Below are positions 17,669-27,035 of a stretch of 64,000 bases of DNA, piece after piece. Numbering within the stretch: position 1 is the first letter of the stretch; each line of letters opens with the position of its first letter. The stretch comes from Shumkonia mesophila. Its GTDB lineage: Bacteria; Pseudomonadota; Alphaproteobacteria; Rhodospirillales; Shumkoniaceae. The notes below the pieces were generated by a model. It ran no database searches. It was not told the DNA's origin and saw nothing but the letters and a program-made list of their open reading frames with translations. The stretch covers positions 62,001 through 126,000 of the forward strand of contig NZ_JAOTID010000005.1 in the NCBI RefSeq assembly GCF_026163695.1, in the 5' to 3' direction. Both the position numbers and the translations under genes were made by a program.

Positions 17669-19531
17669 CTATCCGGCCGCGGCGTCGACGGGGTTGGCGG
17701 GATCGGCCTCCGTTTCGAGCAGGCGGCGGGCCTGGCTGGCTTCCTGCTGGCGCGTCCACATGCCGGCATAGACGCCCCCCCTTTCCAGCAATTGCGCGTG
17801 GCTGCCGCGCTCGACGATGCGCCCGCCCTCCAGCACGATGATCTCGTCGGCGTCGACCACGGTGGACAGCCGATGGGCGATGATCAGCGTCGTGCGGTTG
17901 GCCGATACCTCGGCCAAGCTTTCCTGGATCTCGCGTTCGGTGTGGGTGTCGAGCGCCGAGGTGGCTTCGTCGAACAGCAGGATGGCGGGGTTCTTGAGGA
18001 TGGTCCGGGCGATGGCGACGCGCTGTTTCTCGCCGCCCGACAGCTTGAGTCCGCGCTCGCCGACCATGGTCTGGTAGCCGTCGGGCTGATCCATGACGAA
18101 GTCGTGGATGCGGGCCAGCTTGGCCGCCGTCTCGACTTCGGCCGGGCTGGCGCCGGGCTGGCCGTAGGCGACGTTGTAATAGACGGTGTCGTTGAACAGC
18201 ACCGTGTCCTGGGGGACCATGCCGATGGCGGCCCGCAGCGATTCCTGGGTCACGTCGCGGATGTCCTGGCCGTCGATCAGGATGCGCCCGCCGGTCGCCT
18301 CGTAGAAGCGGAACAGCAGGCGCGAGATGGTCGACTTGCCGGCCCCGCTGGGCCCGACGATGGCCACCGACTTGCCGGGCGGCACCGAAAACGAGATGCC
18401 CTTGAGCACGTGCCGGCGGGCGTCGTAGGCGAAGTGGACGTCCTCGAAAACGACTTCGCCGCCCCTCACCGCCAGGGCCGGCGCGTCCGGCGCATCCTTG
18501 ATCTCGGCCGGTTCGTCGAGCAGGCCGAACATCTGCTCGAGGTCGGTCAGCGAACGTTTGATCTCGCGATAGACGAAGCCCAGGAAGTTGAGCGGCATGT
18601 AAAGCTGGATCAGGTAGGTGTTGACCAGCACGAAGTCGCCGATCGTCATGGCGCCGCCGGCGACGCCTTGGCCGGCCATGACCATGACGGCGACCAGACC
18701 GGCCGCGATGATGGCGCCCTGGCCGATGTTGAGCAGCGACAGCGTGGTGGTGCTTTTGACCGAGGCCTCCTCGTAGGCGGCCAGCGCGGAATCGAAACGC
18801 CGCGCCTCGTGGGCCTCGTTGCCGAAGTATTTCACCGTCTCGAAGTTGAGCAGCGAATCGATGGCCCGGGTGTGGGCCAGGCTGTCGGTTTCGTTCATCT
18901 GCTGGCGGTACTTGATGCGCCAGTCGGTGATGATCAGCGTCCAGGCGATATAGCAGGCGATGGTGGCGAGCGTGATGAGCGCGAACCACACCGAGTAAAG
19001 CGACCACAGGATGGCGCAGACCAGCAGGATCTCGAACAGCGTCGGCAGGATGTTGAACAGCATGAAGTCGAGCAGGAACTCGATGCCGCGCACGCCGCGT
19101 TCGATGGCGCGGCTGATGCCGCCCGTCTTGCGGTCGAGGTGGAAGCGCAGCGACAACCGGTGCAGGTGCTGGAAGGTGCGAAGGGCCGCCTGCCGCACGG
19201 CCCGCTGTTCGACCCGGGCGAACACCGCGTCGCGCACCTCGCCGAAGGCCTGGGCCATCACGCGGGCCAGCCCGTAGCCGACGATCAGCGCGACGGGGAC
19301 GGCCGCCACGGCGACGATCTCGGGCGACAGCGCGTCGACCGCCTTCTTGTAGAAGACCGGGACGGTGACGTTGACGACCTTGGCGGCGACCAGGAAAACG
19401 ACGGCAAGGACGACGCGCAGTCGCAGATTCGACGATTCGGCCGGCCACAGATAGGGCAGCAGGGTGCGCAACGTCGACAGATCCTTGCGGGTGCCTTGCA
19501 TGGGGGGCAGTGGGTCGCGGTGTTGGGCCAT
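17669..19531 (-). CDS. Atm1-type ABC exporter (heavy metal / glutathione conjugate)
   Basis: Half-transporter of 620 residues with fused membrane and ATPase domains. The membrane part (residues 1-320) has the Atm1 signature region RFHLDRKTGGISRAIERGVRGI and NFETVKYFGNEAHEA. The nucleotide-binding domain has Walker A GPSGAGKST, signature LSGGEKQRVAIA, Walker B AILLFDEATSALD and switch IAHRLST. Alphaproteobacterial homologues export glutathione-metal or glutathione-sulfur species and support metal tolerance and Fe-S supply; that role is inferred here. Confidence 0.94.
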   Translation of the reverse strand: MAQHRDPLPPMQGTRKDLSTLRTLLPYLWPAESSNLRLRVVLAVVFLVAAKVVNVTVPVFYKKAVDALSPEIVAVAAVPVALIVGYGLARVMAQAFGEVRDAVFARVEQRAVRQAALRTFQHLHRLSLRFHLDRKTGGISRAIERGVRGIEFLLDFMLFNILPTLFEILLVCAILWSLYSVWFALITLATIACYIAWTLIITDWRIKYRQQMNETDSLAHTRAIDSLLNFETVKYFGNEAHEARRFDSALAAYEEASVKSTTTLSLLNIGQGAIIAAGLVAVMVMAGQGVAGGAMTIGDFVLVNTYLIQLYMPLNFLGFVYREIKRSLTDLEQMFGLLDEPAEIKDAPDAPALAVRGGEVVFEDVHFAYDARRHVLKGISFSVPPGKSVAIVGPSGAGKSTISRLLFRFYEATGGRILIDGQDIRDVTQESLRAAIGMVPQDTVLFNDTVYYNVAYGQPGASPAEVETAAKLARIHDFVMDQPDGYQTMVGERGLKLSGGEKQRVAIARTILKNPAILLFDEATSALDTHTEREIQESLAEVSANRTTLIIAHRLSTVVDADEIIVLEGGRIVERGSHAQLLERGGVYAGMWTRQQEASQARRLLETEADPANPVDAAAG

Positions 19532-19731
19532 GAATATCCCGGCGCGCGCCGAACGCCCGGGCGCGCCGCTTTCGAATCACGAGGTTCGTGTCGAATATGG
19601 GTGGCGCGCGGACGGTTGCCAAACACCATCCCGTCCGTATGCGCCCGCCGGACGGGATAAGACGCCAAGACGGTGCCGCGCTGACGTGCGGCGCCGGGAA
19701 GATCGACCGTCGGGCCGAACGGTCCGGCGGA

Positions 19732-19941
19732 CTACTCGATGAGGGCCAACTGATCGGCGGAGGGCCGCCCGCGCATGTCGGGGACCAGTTCGTACTGAAC
19801 CTTCTGCCCCTCGCGCAGGGTTTGCAGGCCGGCTTTCTCAACGGCGGTGATGTGGACGAAGGCGTCCTTGTCGCCGCTTTCCTGTTCGATGAAGCCGTAT
19901 CCCTTACGCGTATTGAACCACTTTACCGTACCGACAGGCAT
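19732..19941 (-). CDS. Cold-shock domain protein (CspA family)
   Basis: RNA chaperone of 69 residues, a single cold-shock domain. RNP1 reads KGYGFIEQ and RNP2 DAFVHITAV; VKWFNTRKGYGFI and the C-terminal end are standard. The start MPVGTVKWF (19941) has GAGAGA upstream. The roughly 100-150 bp upstream contain no gene and are likely a long 5' leader, as is usual for cold-shock genes. Confidence 0.94.
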   Translation of the reverse strand: MPVGTVKWFNTRKGYGFIEQESGDKDAFVHITAVEKAGLQTLREGQKVQYELVPDMRGRPSADQLALIE

Positions 19942-20418
19942 AGCAATCTCTCTTTCCGCGTTCCTCGTCATTACGTTCCGCATTCTTAAGGCGGTTGCAA
20001 TAGCGTACTCCCGGCCAGCGCGGAGAGGCAACCACAAAAGGTTGATGAGAAAAGTTCTTAAAAACTTTTAGTTTCAGTGCGGGAAGCCGGACACACCCCC
20101 ATCTACCGCCACGCGAATCGCCATTTCCGGCTGCATTTCCAGGAGAAAACGACGGCCTCGGACTTGCGCCCGGATGAGCGCGCCACACGTCATGGGTGTT
20201 ACCGCGGGCCGCCGTCCGGAAGGCGGCCGCGCCGACGGCGCGATGTGTGCCCGCGGAAATATCATGCTTCGATTGAAAAGGGTGGCAGCCCTATCCTATG
20301 ATTGTCCCCGCCCGACTTTTTCGACAAGGCCGTAAACGGCCGGAACGCCCGGGTGCGGGCGGTAACGGGCAAGGGCGCGGCGGCGCCGGGGGGAAACGGC
20401 GTGCCGCTAGCCAGGGGG
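19942..20418. other. Divergent intergenic region with cold-shock leader
   Basis: Gene-free region between the cold-shock gene (leftward) and the EAL gene (rightward). It contains a dyad AAAAGTT / AACTTTT (20050-20056 with 20063-20069) in a locally AT-rich stretch about 110 bp upstream of the cold-shock start. This could be part of its promoter or leader structure. An in-frame extension of the EAL gene runs back to a TTG at 20302 but looks unlike a conserved domain. Confidence 0.45.
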
Positions 20419-21750
20419 ATGCGTCAGGTGCCAGGGTCAGATCCAGCGGACGACACGATCGCGAAGGAGGTGGACCAGGCCGGGGACGGCCGGTCCATCG
20501 AGAGTTTCGCCGACTTCGAGCGTATATCCCAGCGCATCCAGGCCGATGGCCGGCGGCTGATCGGGCAATTCCGCGGGCTTCGATTGCAAAGCGCCTTCCA
20601 GCCGATCTTCAGTTTCGCCCATCCCCGCCCGGTCGGCTACGAGGCCCTGGCCCGGGTGCGCGATCCGCTGGGCCAGCCGGTGTCGCCGGCCGCGCTGTTT
20701 TCGCGCTCCAGGGGCGACGACGAGGGCCTCGTTCTGTTGGACCGTACCTGCCGGGCCATTCACATGCGCAACTTCGCGGCGTCCGATCCGGGCATGTGCT
20801 GGCTGTTCCTCAACGTCCATCCCCAGGTCATCCTCGATCGGCCGTGGTACTCGACCTTTTTCGCCCAGATGCTCGAAACCAGCGGCATCGAGCCGCATCG
20901 CATCGTCATCGAGGTGGTGGAAAGCGAGATCGCCAACGAAGGCGCCCTGGCCGAGGCGGTCAGTTTTTATCGCGACCTCGGCTGCCTGGTCGCCATGGAC
21001 GATTTCGGCAGCGGCTTTTCCAACATCAACCGCATCTGGAAGATCCGCCCCGACATCGTCAAGCTCGACCGCGATTTCATCGCCCAGGCGCCGCGCAACC
21101 CAAGCTTCCGCCAATGGTTGCCCCGGCTGGTCTCGCTGCTGCACGAGGTCGGCTGCCTGGTGGTCGCCGAGGGGGTGGAAACCGAGGGCGAGGCGGTCGC
21201 CGCCATGGAGGCCGATGTCGACCTTTTCCAGGGCTACTACTTCGGCCTGCCGGTGGAAACCATCGGCGCCGCCGCCATCCGCCCGCCGCTGGCCGTCCAC
21301 AACAGCCTGCGCCACCGGGGAAGCGGCGGCGAGGACCCGGGGCGTTTGATCCGCCGGTTTGTCGGCATGGTCGTCGAGGCGCAGACGGGCCTCGCCGGCG
21401 GCGCCTCCATCGCCGAGGCGGCGGCGGTCCTCGTCGGGCAGCCGGGCGTGCAGCGCTGTTTCCTGCTCGATGCCGACGGCGGCCAGGTCGGCCCCAATCT
21501 CATCAACCCCAGCCGGGCCGAGCGCGACGACCGCAAGTTCGAGCCGTTGCGCGACCCCACCGGCGCCAACTGGGTTCAGCGGCCGTACTTCCGCCGGGCG
21601 GTGGCCAATCCCGGCGAGATCCAGGTGTCCCGGCCCTATCTGTCGCTGACCGGGGCCAACATCTGCCTGACCCTCTCGGTGGCCTTCGAGATGGGGCCCC
21701 GGATGCGCGTCTTCTGCTGCGATATGGACTGGCCGCCGGAAGCGGCCTGA
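20419..21750 (+). CDS. EAL-domain c-di-GMP phosphodiesterase with C-terminal sensor domain
   Basis: Cytoplasmic protein of about 443 residues. The EAL domain keeps the catalytic set: GYEALAR, the NVHP asparagine, IEVVES, the DDFG pair in MDDFGSGFSN, KLDRDF and VAEGVET, followed by QGYYFG. It should therefore hydrolyse c-di-GMP. The last 140 residues (MVVEAQTGLAGGASIAEAAA, CFLLDADGGQVGPN, WVQRPYFRRAV) resemble the PAS-like domain that follows EAL in YkuI-type proteins. The start is uncertain: 20419 (ATG), 20401 (GTG) or 20302 (TTG). Confidence 0.88.
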   Translation: MRQVPGSDPADDTIAKEVDQAGDGRSIESFADFERISQRIQADGRRLIGQFRGLRLQSAFQPIFSFAHPRPVGYEALARVRDPLGQPVSPAALFSRSRGDDEGLVLLDRTCRAIHMRNFAASDPGMCWLFLNVHPQVILDRPWYSTFFAQMLETSGIEPHRIVIEVVESEIANEGALAEAVSFYRDLGCLVAMDDFGSGFSNINRIWKIRPDIVKLDRDFIAQAPRNPSFRQWLPRLVSLLHEVGCLVVAEGVETEGEAVAAMEADVDLFQGYYFGLPVETIGAAAIRPPLAVHNSLRHRGSGGEDPGRLIRRFVGMVVEAQTGLAGGASIAEAAAVLVGQPGVQRCFLLDADGGQVGPNLINPSRAERDDRKFEPLRDPTGANWVQRPYFRRAVANPGEIQVSRPYLSLTGANICLTLSVAFEMGPRMRVFCCDMDWPPEAA

Positions 21751-21789
21751 GGGGATGGGCGGGACGCGCCGCCCAGCCCACGTGTCGTC

Positions 21790-21809
21790 ATTTCCGCTTT
21801 TGCGGAAAT
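21790..21809. terminator. Candidate bidirectional terminator hairpin
   Basis: A perfect hairpin ATTTCCGC-TTTT-GCGGAAAT between convergent genes. The T/A tracts are short (CTTTTAAC follows on the plus strand), so termination efficiency is doubtful. Confidence 0.4.
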
Positions 21810-21879
21810 CCAGCTTTTAACGATGTGCCGGGGTGACGAGACGGGAAGGCCGCGGTGTCTTTCGTGGCCGCCGACGGGC

Positions 21880-22281
21880 TCAGTTCACGTCATTGGCCGC
21901 ATAGGCGGCGAGGCTTTTGAGGCGCCGGGTCCAGCCCGCGCGGTGGGTCTCGATCAGGTGATCGCGGTCGTCTTCGGGGAAGGCCGACCAGCCGCCGTGG
22001 GAAAGGGCGACGCACGTGTTGCCGGTGCCGCCGGTCAGCCGGATGGTGATTTCGGTGGCGATCGGCCAGTCGGGGCCGGCCCAGGACAGGCGAAGCTCTT
22101 TTTCGGTCTTGACGCCCAGCACGTTGCCGCGGGCGTCGCCTTGCGTTTCTTCGAATTGGCCGCCGGGGACGGCGTTAAGGGTGACGGTGTCGTTCCACCA
22201 GCGCCGCAGATGCGCGGGGCCGGTCAGGCAGATCCAGGTCTTCTCGATGGAGGCCGGGATCTCGAAAGTCATGTCTATCAT
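21880..22281 (-). CDS. SRPBCC/AHSA1 family protein
   Basis: Single START/Bet v1-like domain of 133 residues. It opens TFEIPASIEKTWICLTGPAH with LRRWWNDT, continues with PGGQFEETQGD and ends with the long helix GWTRRLKSLAAYA. AHSA1-like domains bind hydrophobic ligands or assist Hsp90 in eukaryotes; bacterial members are mostly uncharacterised. The start could also be 22272. It lies downstream of the sulfite-oxidase-like gene on the same strand with a 53-bp gap, possibly cotranscribed. Confidence 0.85.
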   Translation of the reverse strand: MIDMTFEIPASIEKTWICLTGPAHLRRWWNDTVTLNAVPGGQFEETQGDARGNVLGVKTEKELRLSWAGPDWPIATEITIRLTGGTGNTCVALSHGGWSAFPEDDRDHLIETHRAGWTRRLKSLAAYAANDVN

Positions 22282-22334
22282 GGCCCTGAACGTGTGCCGA
22301 AAGCCGGCGCCGATCAAGCCCCCGGGGCCAAACT

Positions 22335-23351
22335 TCACAGAACCGTCACGCGCACGGCATGGATGGCGTTGCGGGCGCCGTCGCCGGGTTGCGCGGTGCC
22401 GTTGGCCTCGATGGCCCGGACGCAAAGCCGAACGTCGCCGCGCCCGGCCGGCCGCCAGGGCAGCGAGAAGCGCTGCCAAGCCCAGCCGCGCCTTTCCTCC
22501 AGGGCCGCGCGCGTGAAATTCGCCCCGCCATCGACGCTGACCTCGGCCGCCGCGATGCCGCGAAAGGACCACGCCCAGCCCCAGATTTCCGTCGTCTTCC
22601 CGACGGGAACCGTGGCGTCGGGGGCCGGCGCGACGATGATCGATTCCGGGGCGGTGGCCCAGACCGGGCGCCGCGCGGCAAGACCGGCCGCCCTGTCCGC
22701 CGCCGAGGAGGGGTCGTTGTAAAGGGTGGTCGTGAACGGCCCCTCGGCCCGGCCTTCGGCGAGCGTAAGCCGTCCCAGCCACTTGACGCTGTTGGTGCCG
22801 TAATAACCGGGCACGACGAGCCGCAACGGAAAGCCGTGTTCGGCCGGCAGCGGCGCGCCGTTCAGTTCGTAGGCCAGCAGGACGTCGCCGGCGGCCAGGC
22901 GTTCGACAGGCAGGTCCTTGACGAAACCCTCGCAGGACACCCCGTCGAAGGTGCCGCGATCGAGCCCGTGCGACCACAGGAACCGCGCCCGCGGATCGAG
23001 TGCAAGTTCGTCCAGCAGCGTGGCCAGATCGGCGCCGCCCCATTGGACGTTGGCGACGCGGCGCGTCGGCACCGTCGGCTCAATGGGACTGCCGCAACAC
23101 TGATGCACGGCCTCCACCGTTTTCTTGGGGCGCGCCTTGAGATCGTCGAGGCCGAAGCTTGCGGCCCGGCCGACCAGCCCGTCGACGACCAGCGACCATC
23201 GCGCCGGGTCGACGCGCGGCACGCCGAGATGGGCCAGGACGAAAACATCCTCCGTCGCCGTCGTGGCGTCCGCCATCTCGTGCGGGCGCTGCTTGATGCG
23301 GCGAACGCCGCTGGCGGGGTCCATGGGCGGGCGATAGGGCGCGTGGTTCAT
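22335..23351 (-). CDS. Sulfite-oxidase-like molybdopterin enzyme (SorA/SoxC type)
   Basis: Molybdopterin-binding oxidoreductase of 338 residues with the sulfite-oxidase fold. The HQCCGSP segment supplies the molybdenum-ligand cysteine region. VQWGGADLATLLD, LRLVVPGYYGTNSVKWLGRL and the C-terminal Mo-co_dimer domain (IIVAPAP, WGWAWSFRGIAAAEVSVDGG, RLCVRAIEANG) follow in order. GGAGGA precedes the ATG at 23351. There is no obvious signal peptide, so the protein is cytoplasmic or exported with a partner. No dedicated cytochrome lies beside it. Confidence 0.88.
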   Translation of the reverse strand: MNHAPYRPPMDPASGVRRIKQRPHEMADATTATEDVFVLAHLGVPRVDPARWSLVVDGLVGRAASFGLDDLKARPKKTVEAVHQCCGSPIEPTVPTRRVANVQWGGADLATLLDELALDPRARFLWSHGLDRGTFDGVSCEGFVKDLPVERLAAGDVLLAYELNGAPLPAEHGFPLRLVVPGYYGTNSVKWLGRLTLAEGRAEGPFTTTLYNDPSSAADRAAGLAARRPVWATAPESIIVAPAPDATVPVGKTTEIWGWAWSFRGIAAAEVSVDGGANFTRAALEERRGWAWQRFSLPWRPAGRGDVRLCVRAIEANGTAQPGDGARNAIHAVRVTVL

Positions 23352-23471
23352 GGGGTCCTCCACGTCGATGCCGGTGGACGCACACATGATTTCGCCCAGC
23401 CGCGACCACAAGTGGCGAAGCCGAAAAGACGAGCCCGTTCGCCGGTTTTCCGGCGGCGAACGGCTATGCGG

Positions 23472-24857
23472 TCAGGCGCCGAGGGCGGCCAGGATGCGCG
23501 CCCAGCTTCTCTGCCCCTTGTGGAAGGACGACAGATCGTACTTCTCGTTGGGCGAATGGATGCGGTCGTCCGGCAGGCCGAAGCCGACCAGCAGCGAGTC
23601 CATGCCGAGGATTTCCTTGAACTCGCCGGCCACCGGGATCGATCCGCCCGCCGCGATGATCGCCGCCGGCTTCGGCCATTCGTCGGTCAGCGCCGCCTTG
23701 GCCTTCTTGACGAGCGGCGAATGGAAATCCAGCTGGATGGCCGGCGATCCGCCGTGCGGGTTGAACGTGACCGAGCAGTCGGCCGGCAGGCGCGCCCGGA
23801 TGAAGTCGCGGAAGGCGGCGCGGATCTTCGCCGGGTCCTGCCTGTGGACCAGGCGGAAGGAAACCTTCGCATGGGCCTCGGCGGCGATGACGGTCTTGAA
23901 GCCCTGCCCGGCGTAGCCGCCGGCGAAGCCGTTGACCTCGGCGGTCGGGCGCGCCCACACCAGTTCCAGGACCGAGCGGTCCTTCTCGCCGGAAGGAACC
24001 GCCAGGCCGATGGGGCCGAGGAAGGTTTCCGCCGTCTGGTCCAGGTCTTCCCACATCTTCAGGACCTCGGGCGGGGTCTCCTCGACGCCGTCATAGAAGC
24101 CGGGAAGGGTGACGCGGCCGGTCTCGTCGTGGAGATCGGCCAGGATCTTCGCCAGGATGTGGAGCGGATTGGCGGCGGCGCCGCCGAACTCGCCCGAATG
24201 CAGGTCGCGGTTGGCGGCGCGCACCGTTATCTCCTCGCCCACCAGGCCGCGCAGGCCGGCCGTGATGGCCGGGGTGTCGCGGTCCCACATGCCGGTGTCG
24301 CAGATGAGCGCGACGTCGGCCTTGAGTTCGCGCGCATTGGCTTCCAGGAACGCCTTCAACGACGGCGAGCCGGATTCCTCCTCGCCCTCGAACAGCATGG
24401 TGACCGCGCAGGGAAGCGTTCCCTGCGCCTGCTTGAAGGCGCGGCACGCCTCGACGAACAGCATCAACTGGCCCTTGTCGTCCGAGGAACCGCGGCCGGT
24501 GATGATCTTGCGGCCGGCGCCCAGGTCCTTGATGGCCGGCGCGAAGGGATCGCTCTCCCAAAGATCCAGCGGATCGACCGGCTGCACGTCGTAGTGGCCA
24601 TAGCAGAGAACGTGCGGTGCCCCGGCCGGCCCCGCGTGATGGGCCACCACCATCGGATGGCCGGGCGTCTCGCGCACACTGGCGTCAAATCCGATGGTCT
24701 TCAGGTCCGCGACCAGCCATTCGGCCGCGCGGCGCACGTCCTTGGCGAAGGCCGGATCGGCCGAAATCGAGGGAACGCGCATGAGGTCGAACAGGCGGGC
24801 GAGGCTTTGGTCGAGATTGGCATCGATAACGGCAAGGACGGGAGCGAGATCGGACAT
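23472..24857 (-). CDS. M20 family metallopeptidase (dipeptidase)
   Basis: Zinc peptidase of 461 residues, M20 dipeptidase type. Metal and catalytic motifs: CYGHYDVQP (first metal His and Asp), RGSSDDKGQ (bridging Asp), FEGEEESGSPS (Glu base and ligand), CDTGMWD and the later NEKYDLSSFHKG region. The dimerisation domain carries RDLHSGEFGGAAANP. Likely acts on small peptides in the cytoplasm. Start MSDLAPVL at 24857, with AAAGG upstream. Apparently monocistronic. Confidence 0.93.
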   Translation of the reverse strand: MSDLAPVLAVIDANLDQSLARLFDLMRVPSISADPAFAKDVRRAAEWLVADLKTIGFDASVRETPGHPMVVAHHAGPAGAPHVLCYGHYDVQPVDPLDLWESDPFAPAIKDLGAGRKIITGRGSSDDKGQLMLFVEACRAFKQAQGTLPCAVTMLFEGEEESGSPSLKAFLEANARELKADVALICDTGMWDRDTPAITAGLRGLVGEEITVRAANRDLHSGEFGGAAANPLHILAKILADLHDETGRVTLPGFYDGVEETPPEVLKMWEDLDQTAETFLGPIGLAVPSGEKDRSVLELVWARPTAEVNGFAGGYAGQGFKTVIAAEAHAKVSFRLVHRQDPAKIRAAFRDFIRARLPADCSVTFNPHGGSPAIQLDFHSPLVKKAKAALTDEWPKPAAIIAAGGSIPVAGEFKEILGMDSLLVGFGLPDDRIHSPNEKYDLSSFHKGQRSWARILAALGA

Positions 24858-24982
24858 GGTCGGGCCTTTCAGTCGGTCATCGAAGCAACCGTAGCGGGAC
24901 TCCGGCCGGACGAAAAGCCCCAAGCACCCGTGGGCCGGTCGAAAAAGCTCGGCGGCGTTTCGTCCCGGCCATTTTCACGTCG

Positions 24983-25861
24983 TCATCCCGGGATCTTGGC
25001 GGTGGAGGCCGCGGCAAGGTAATGGGCGGCGATGTCGTCGCTTGTGGTCAGCCAGACGCCGGGCCGGGACACGATGTGGTCGAGGGCCTTCGCCAGGTAT
25101 TTGTGGCGGAAGGGTTGCCCCATGACGAACGGATGCAGCGCCAACGCCATCACGCGCCCCGAGGCCGCCCCATCCTCGTAGAGCTGATCGAACTGATCGA
25201 CCGCCACGCGATAGAAATCGTCGCCCGACAGGCTCTTCGACACGAAAAGGTTGATGTCGTTCAACTCGATCGAGTAGGGCACCGAAATCATGCCCGGCAC
25301 GTTGATGGGAAACGGCTGATCGTCGGCGCACCAGTCGAGAATGTAGCGCAGGCCCAGGTCCCGCAGGATCTTCGGAGTCCCGAACGTCTCGCTGAGGCCC
25401 GGGCCCATCCATCCCTGCGGACGGCGCCCCGTCGCCGCGGCGATGGTTTCCACCACGTCCTCCAGGAACCGGCGTTCTTCGGCCGGCGCGATGTCTGCCT
25501 GCAGGATCGAATTGTTTCTGCCGTGGGCGAGCCACGCCCAGTCGCGCTGCCGTCCGGCCTCGATGATCTGGGGATAATGGCGGCATACGTCGGCGTTCAG
25601 AAGGGCCGACGCCCTGAGCCCGAATTTGTCGAACGTCTCGAGCAGGCGCCAAAACCCGACCCGGGCGCCATAGTCGCGCCATCCATGATTGAGGGGGTCG
25701 GGCTTCAGGTGGGCCGTGCCGTTCCAGATGCTGGTCGACGGTTTGTCGACTTCGAAGTGTTCGATGTTGAGGCCGATATAGAAGGCCACGCGCGCCCCGT
25801 TGGGCCATCTCAACGGGGGCCGTTCGACGATGGGCGAATAGTCATACAGGGTGTTGTCCAT
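24983..25861 (-). CDS. Polysaccharide deacetylase family hydrolase (PuuE-like)
   Basis: Protein of 292 residues with the NodB-like barrel of the allantoinase (PuuE)/chitin-deacetylase branch: PNGARVAFYIGLNIEHFEVD, DYGARVGFWRLLETFDKFGLRA, SALLNADVC, then GWMGPGLSETFGT and LRYILDWCADDQPF. The C-terminal LALHPFVMGQPFRHKYL holds the conserved histidine. Related proteins hydrolyse allantoin or cyclic amides. The start at 25861 is supported by GGAG. It is divergent from a LysR regulator that probably controls it. Confidence 0.85.
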   Translation of the reverse strand: MDNTLYDYSPIVERPPLRWPNGARVAFYIGLNIEHFEVDKPSTSIWNGTAHLKPDPLNHGWRDYGARVGFWRLLETFDKFGLRASALLNADVCRHYPQIIEAGRQRDWAWLAHGRNNSILQADIAPAEERRFLEDVVETIAAATGRRPQGWMGPGLSETFGTPKILRDLGLRYILDWCADDQPFPINVPGMISVPYSIELNDINLFVSKSLSGDDFYRVAVDQFDQLYEDGAASGRVMALALHPFVMGQPFRHKYLAKALDHIVSRPGVWLTTSDDIAAHYLAAASTAKIPG

Positions 25862-25883
25862 GACCAACTCCATTTCATGGGTT

Positions 25884-25903
25884 TTCGACCGCACTCCATC
25901 GAA
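25884..25903. promoter_or_regulatory. Dyad TTCGA-N10-TCGAA, candidate LysR binding site
   Basis: Interrupted palindrome in the 125-bp gap between the deacetylase and its divergent LysR gene. It has the size and form of a LysR-type recognition site, but lies close to the deacetylase start. Confidence 0.4.
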
Positions 25904-25986
25904 GATGGCGCTTGGCGGGACAATGGAAAATTGGGCTATAGTTCAAAACACTCAGGACGAAGTTTCCATAATCGGGACTGCGGGCG

Positions 25987-26889
25987 ATGGACAATCTCGG
26001 TTCAATGAGCGCCTTCGTGGAAGCCGCCGAGGCGCGCAGCTTCACGGCCGCCGGGCGCCAACTCGGCGTCTCGGCATCGGCGATCGGGAAAGCGATCGCG
26101 CGGCTCGAGGAACGGGTCGGCGTCCGTTTGTTCCATCGCTCCACACGGACCATCACGTTGACGCCGGAGGGCGCACTCTTCCTCGAGCGGTGCCGGCGCA
26201 TCCTTGGCGAGCTCGAAGCGGCGGAGATGGAACTCGCCCAGATCCGTGAAGCGCCCCGTGGCCGGCTGCGGGTCAGCCTCCCGCTGGTCGGCGTGGTGAT
26301 GATGCCGGCCGTGTGCGCCTTCATGCGGGCCTATCCCGAAGTTCAGCTCGATCTCGACTTCAGCGACCGGCTGGTGGACGTCATCGGCGAGGGGTTCGAC
26401 GCGGTGGTGAGGGCCGGGGAGGTCGCCGATTCACGGCTGATGAGCCGCGTGCTGGGTGAGTTTCATCTGATGCTTGTCGCGGCGCCCGCCTACCTGGCCC
26501 GTCGCGGCGTTCCGAAAACGCCCAAAGAGCTGTCGGCACACGCCTGCCTGCACCATCGCTACGCCACGAGCGGCAAATTCGAGCCATGGCCGCTGCGTGG
26601 CGGTCAAGGGGGGACTCTGCCGACGGCGGCGATCGCGAACACCATCGAGCCTCTGATCCACATGGCGGAGCAGGGCCTGGGCATCGCTTGCCTGCCGGAC
26701 TCGGCGATCCGGCGCCAACTCGCCGACGGCACGCTGCGAAGCGTGCTCGACGACCACGTCCGCCACGCCGGCCTCCTCCGTTTGCTGTGGCCGTCCAGCC
26801 GTCACCCATCGCCGAAGGTCAGGGCCTTCGTCGACTTCATGGCCGAAAACCTCTTTCCGCCCGTTGCCGCACGCCGCCGCCGGGGCTGA
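25987..26889 (+). CDS. LysR family transcriptional regulator
   Basis: DNA-binding regulator of 300 residues. The N-terminal winged helix (AFVEAAEARSFTAAGRQLGVSASAIGKAIARLEERVGVRLFHRSTR) is standard, and the effector domain starts at GRLRVSLPLVG and has FDAVVRAGEVADSRLMSRV. This subtype is the CrgA/AaeR-like group. Because it diverges from the polysaccharide deacetylase-family gene, that gene is the likely target. Confidence 0.93.
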   Translation: MDNLGSMSAFVEAAEARSFTAAGRQLGVSASAIGKAIARLEERVGVRLFHRSTRTITLTPEGALFLERCRRILGELEAAEMELAQIREAPRGRLRVSLPLVGVVMMPAVCAFMRAYPEVQLDLDFSDRLVDVIGEGFDAVVRAGEVADSRLMSRVLGEFHLMLVAAPAYLARRGVPKTPKELSAHACLHHRYATSGKFEPWPLRGGQGGTLPTAAIANTIEPLIHMAEQGLGIACLPDSAIRRQLADGTLRSVLDDHVRHAGLLRLLWPSSRHPSPKVRAFVDFMAENLFPPVAARRRRG

Positions 26890-27035
26890 GTGGCGGGCCT
26901 GAGTCTCTATTGCTGCGCCAAGCGGGGAACAAATCGCCGGCCGGCCGGGTCTTTAGGAGATGGGGTGGCATGGCCGGACCATGTCGGCGAGGCCGCCACG
27001 CCCTCGGTTCGGCTATCTGTTTGGCGGGGCTCGCG

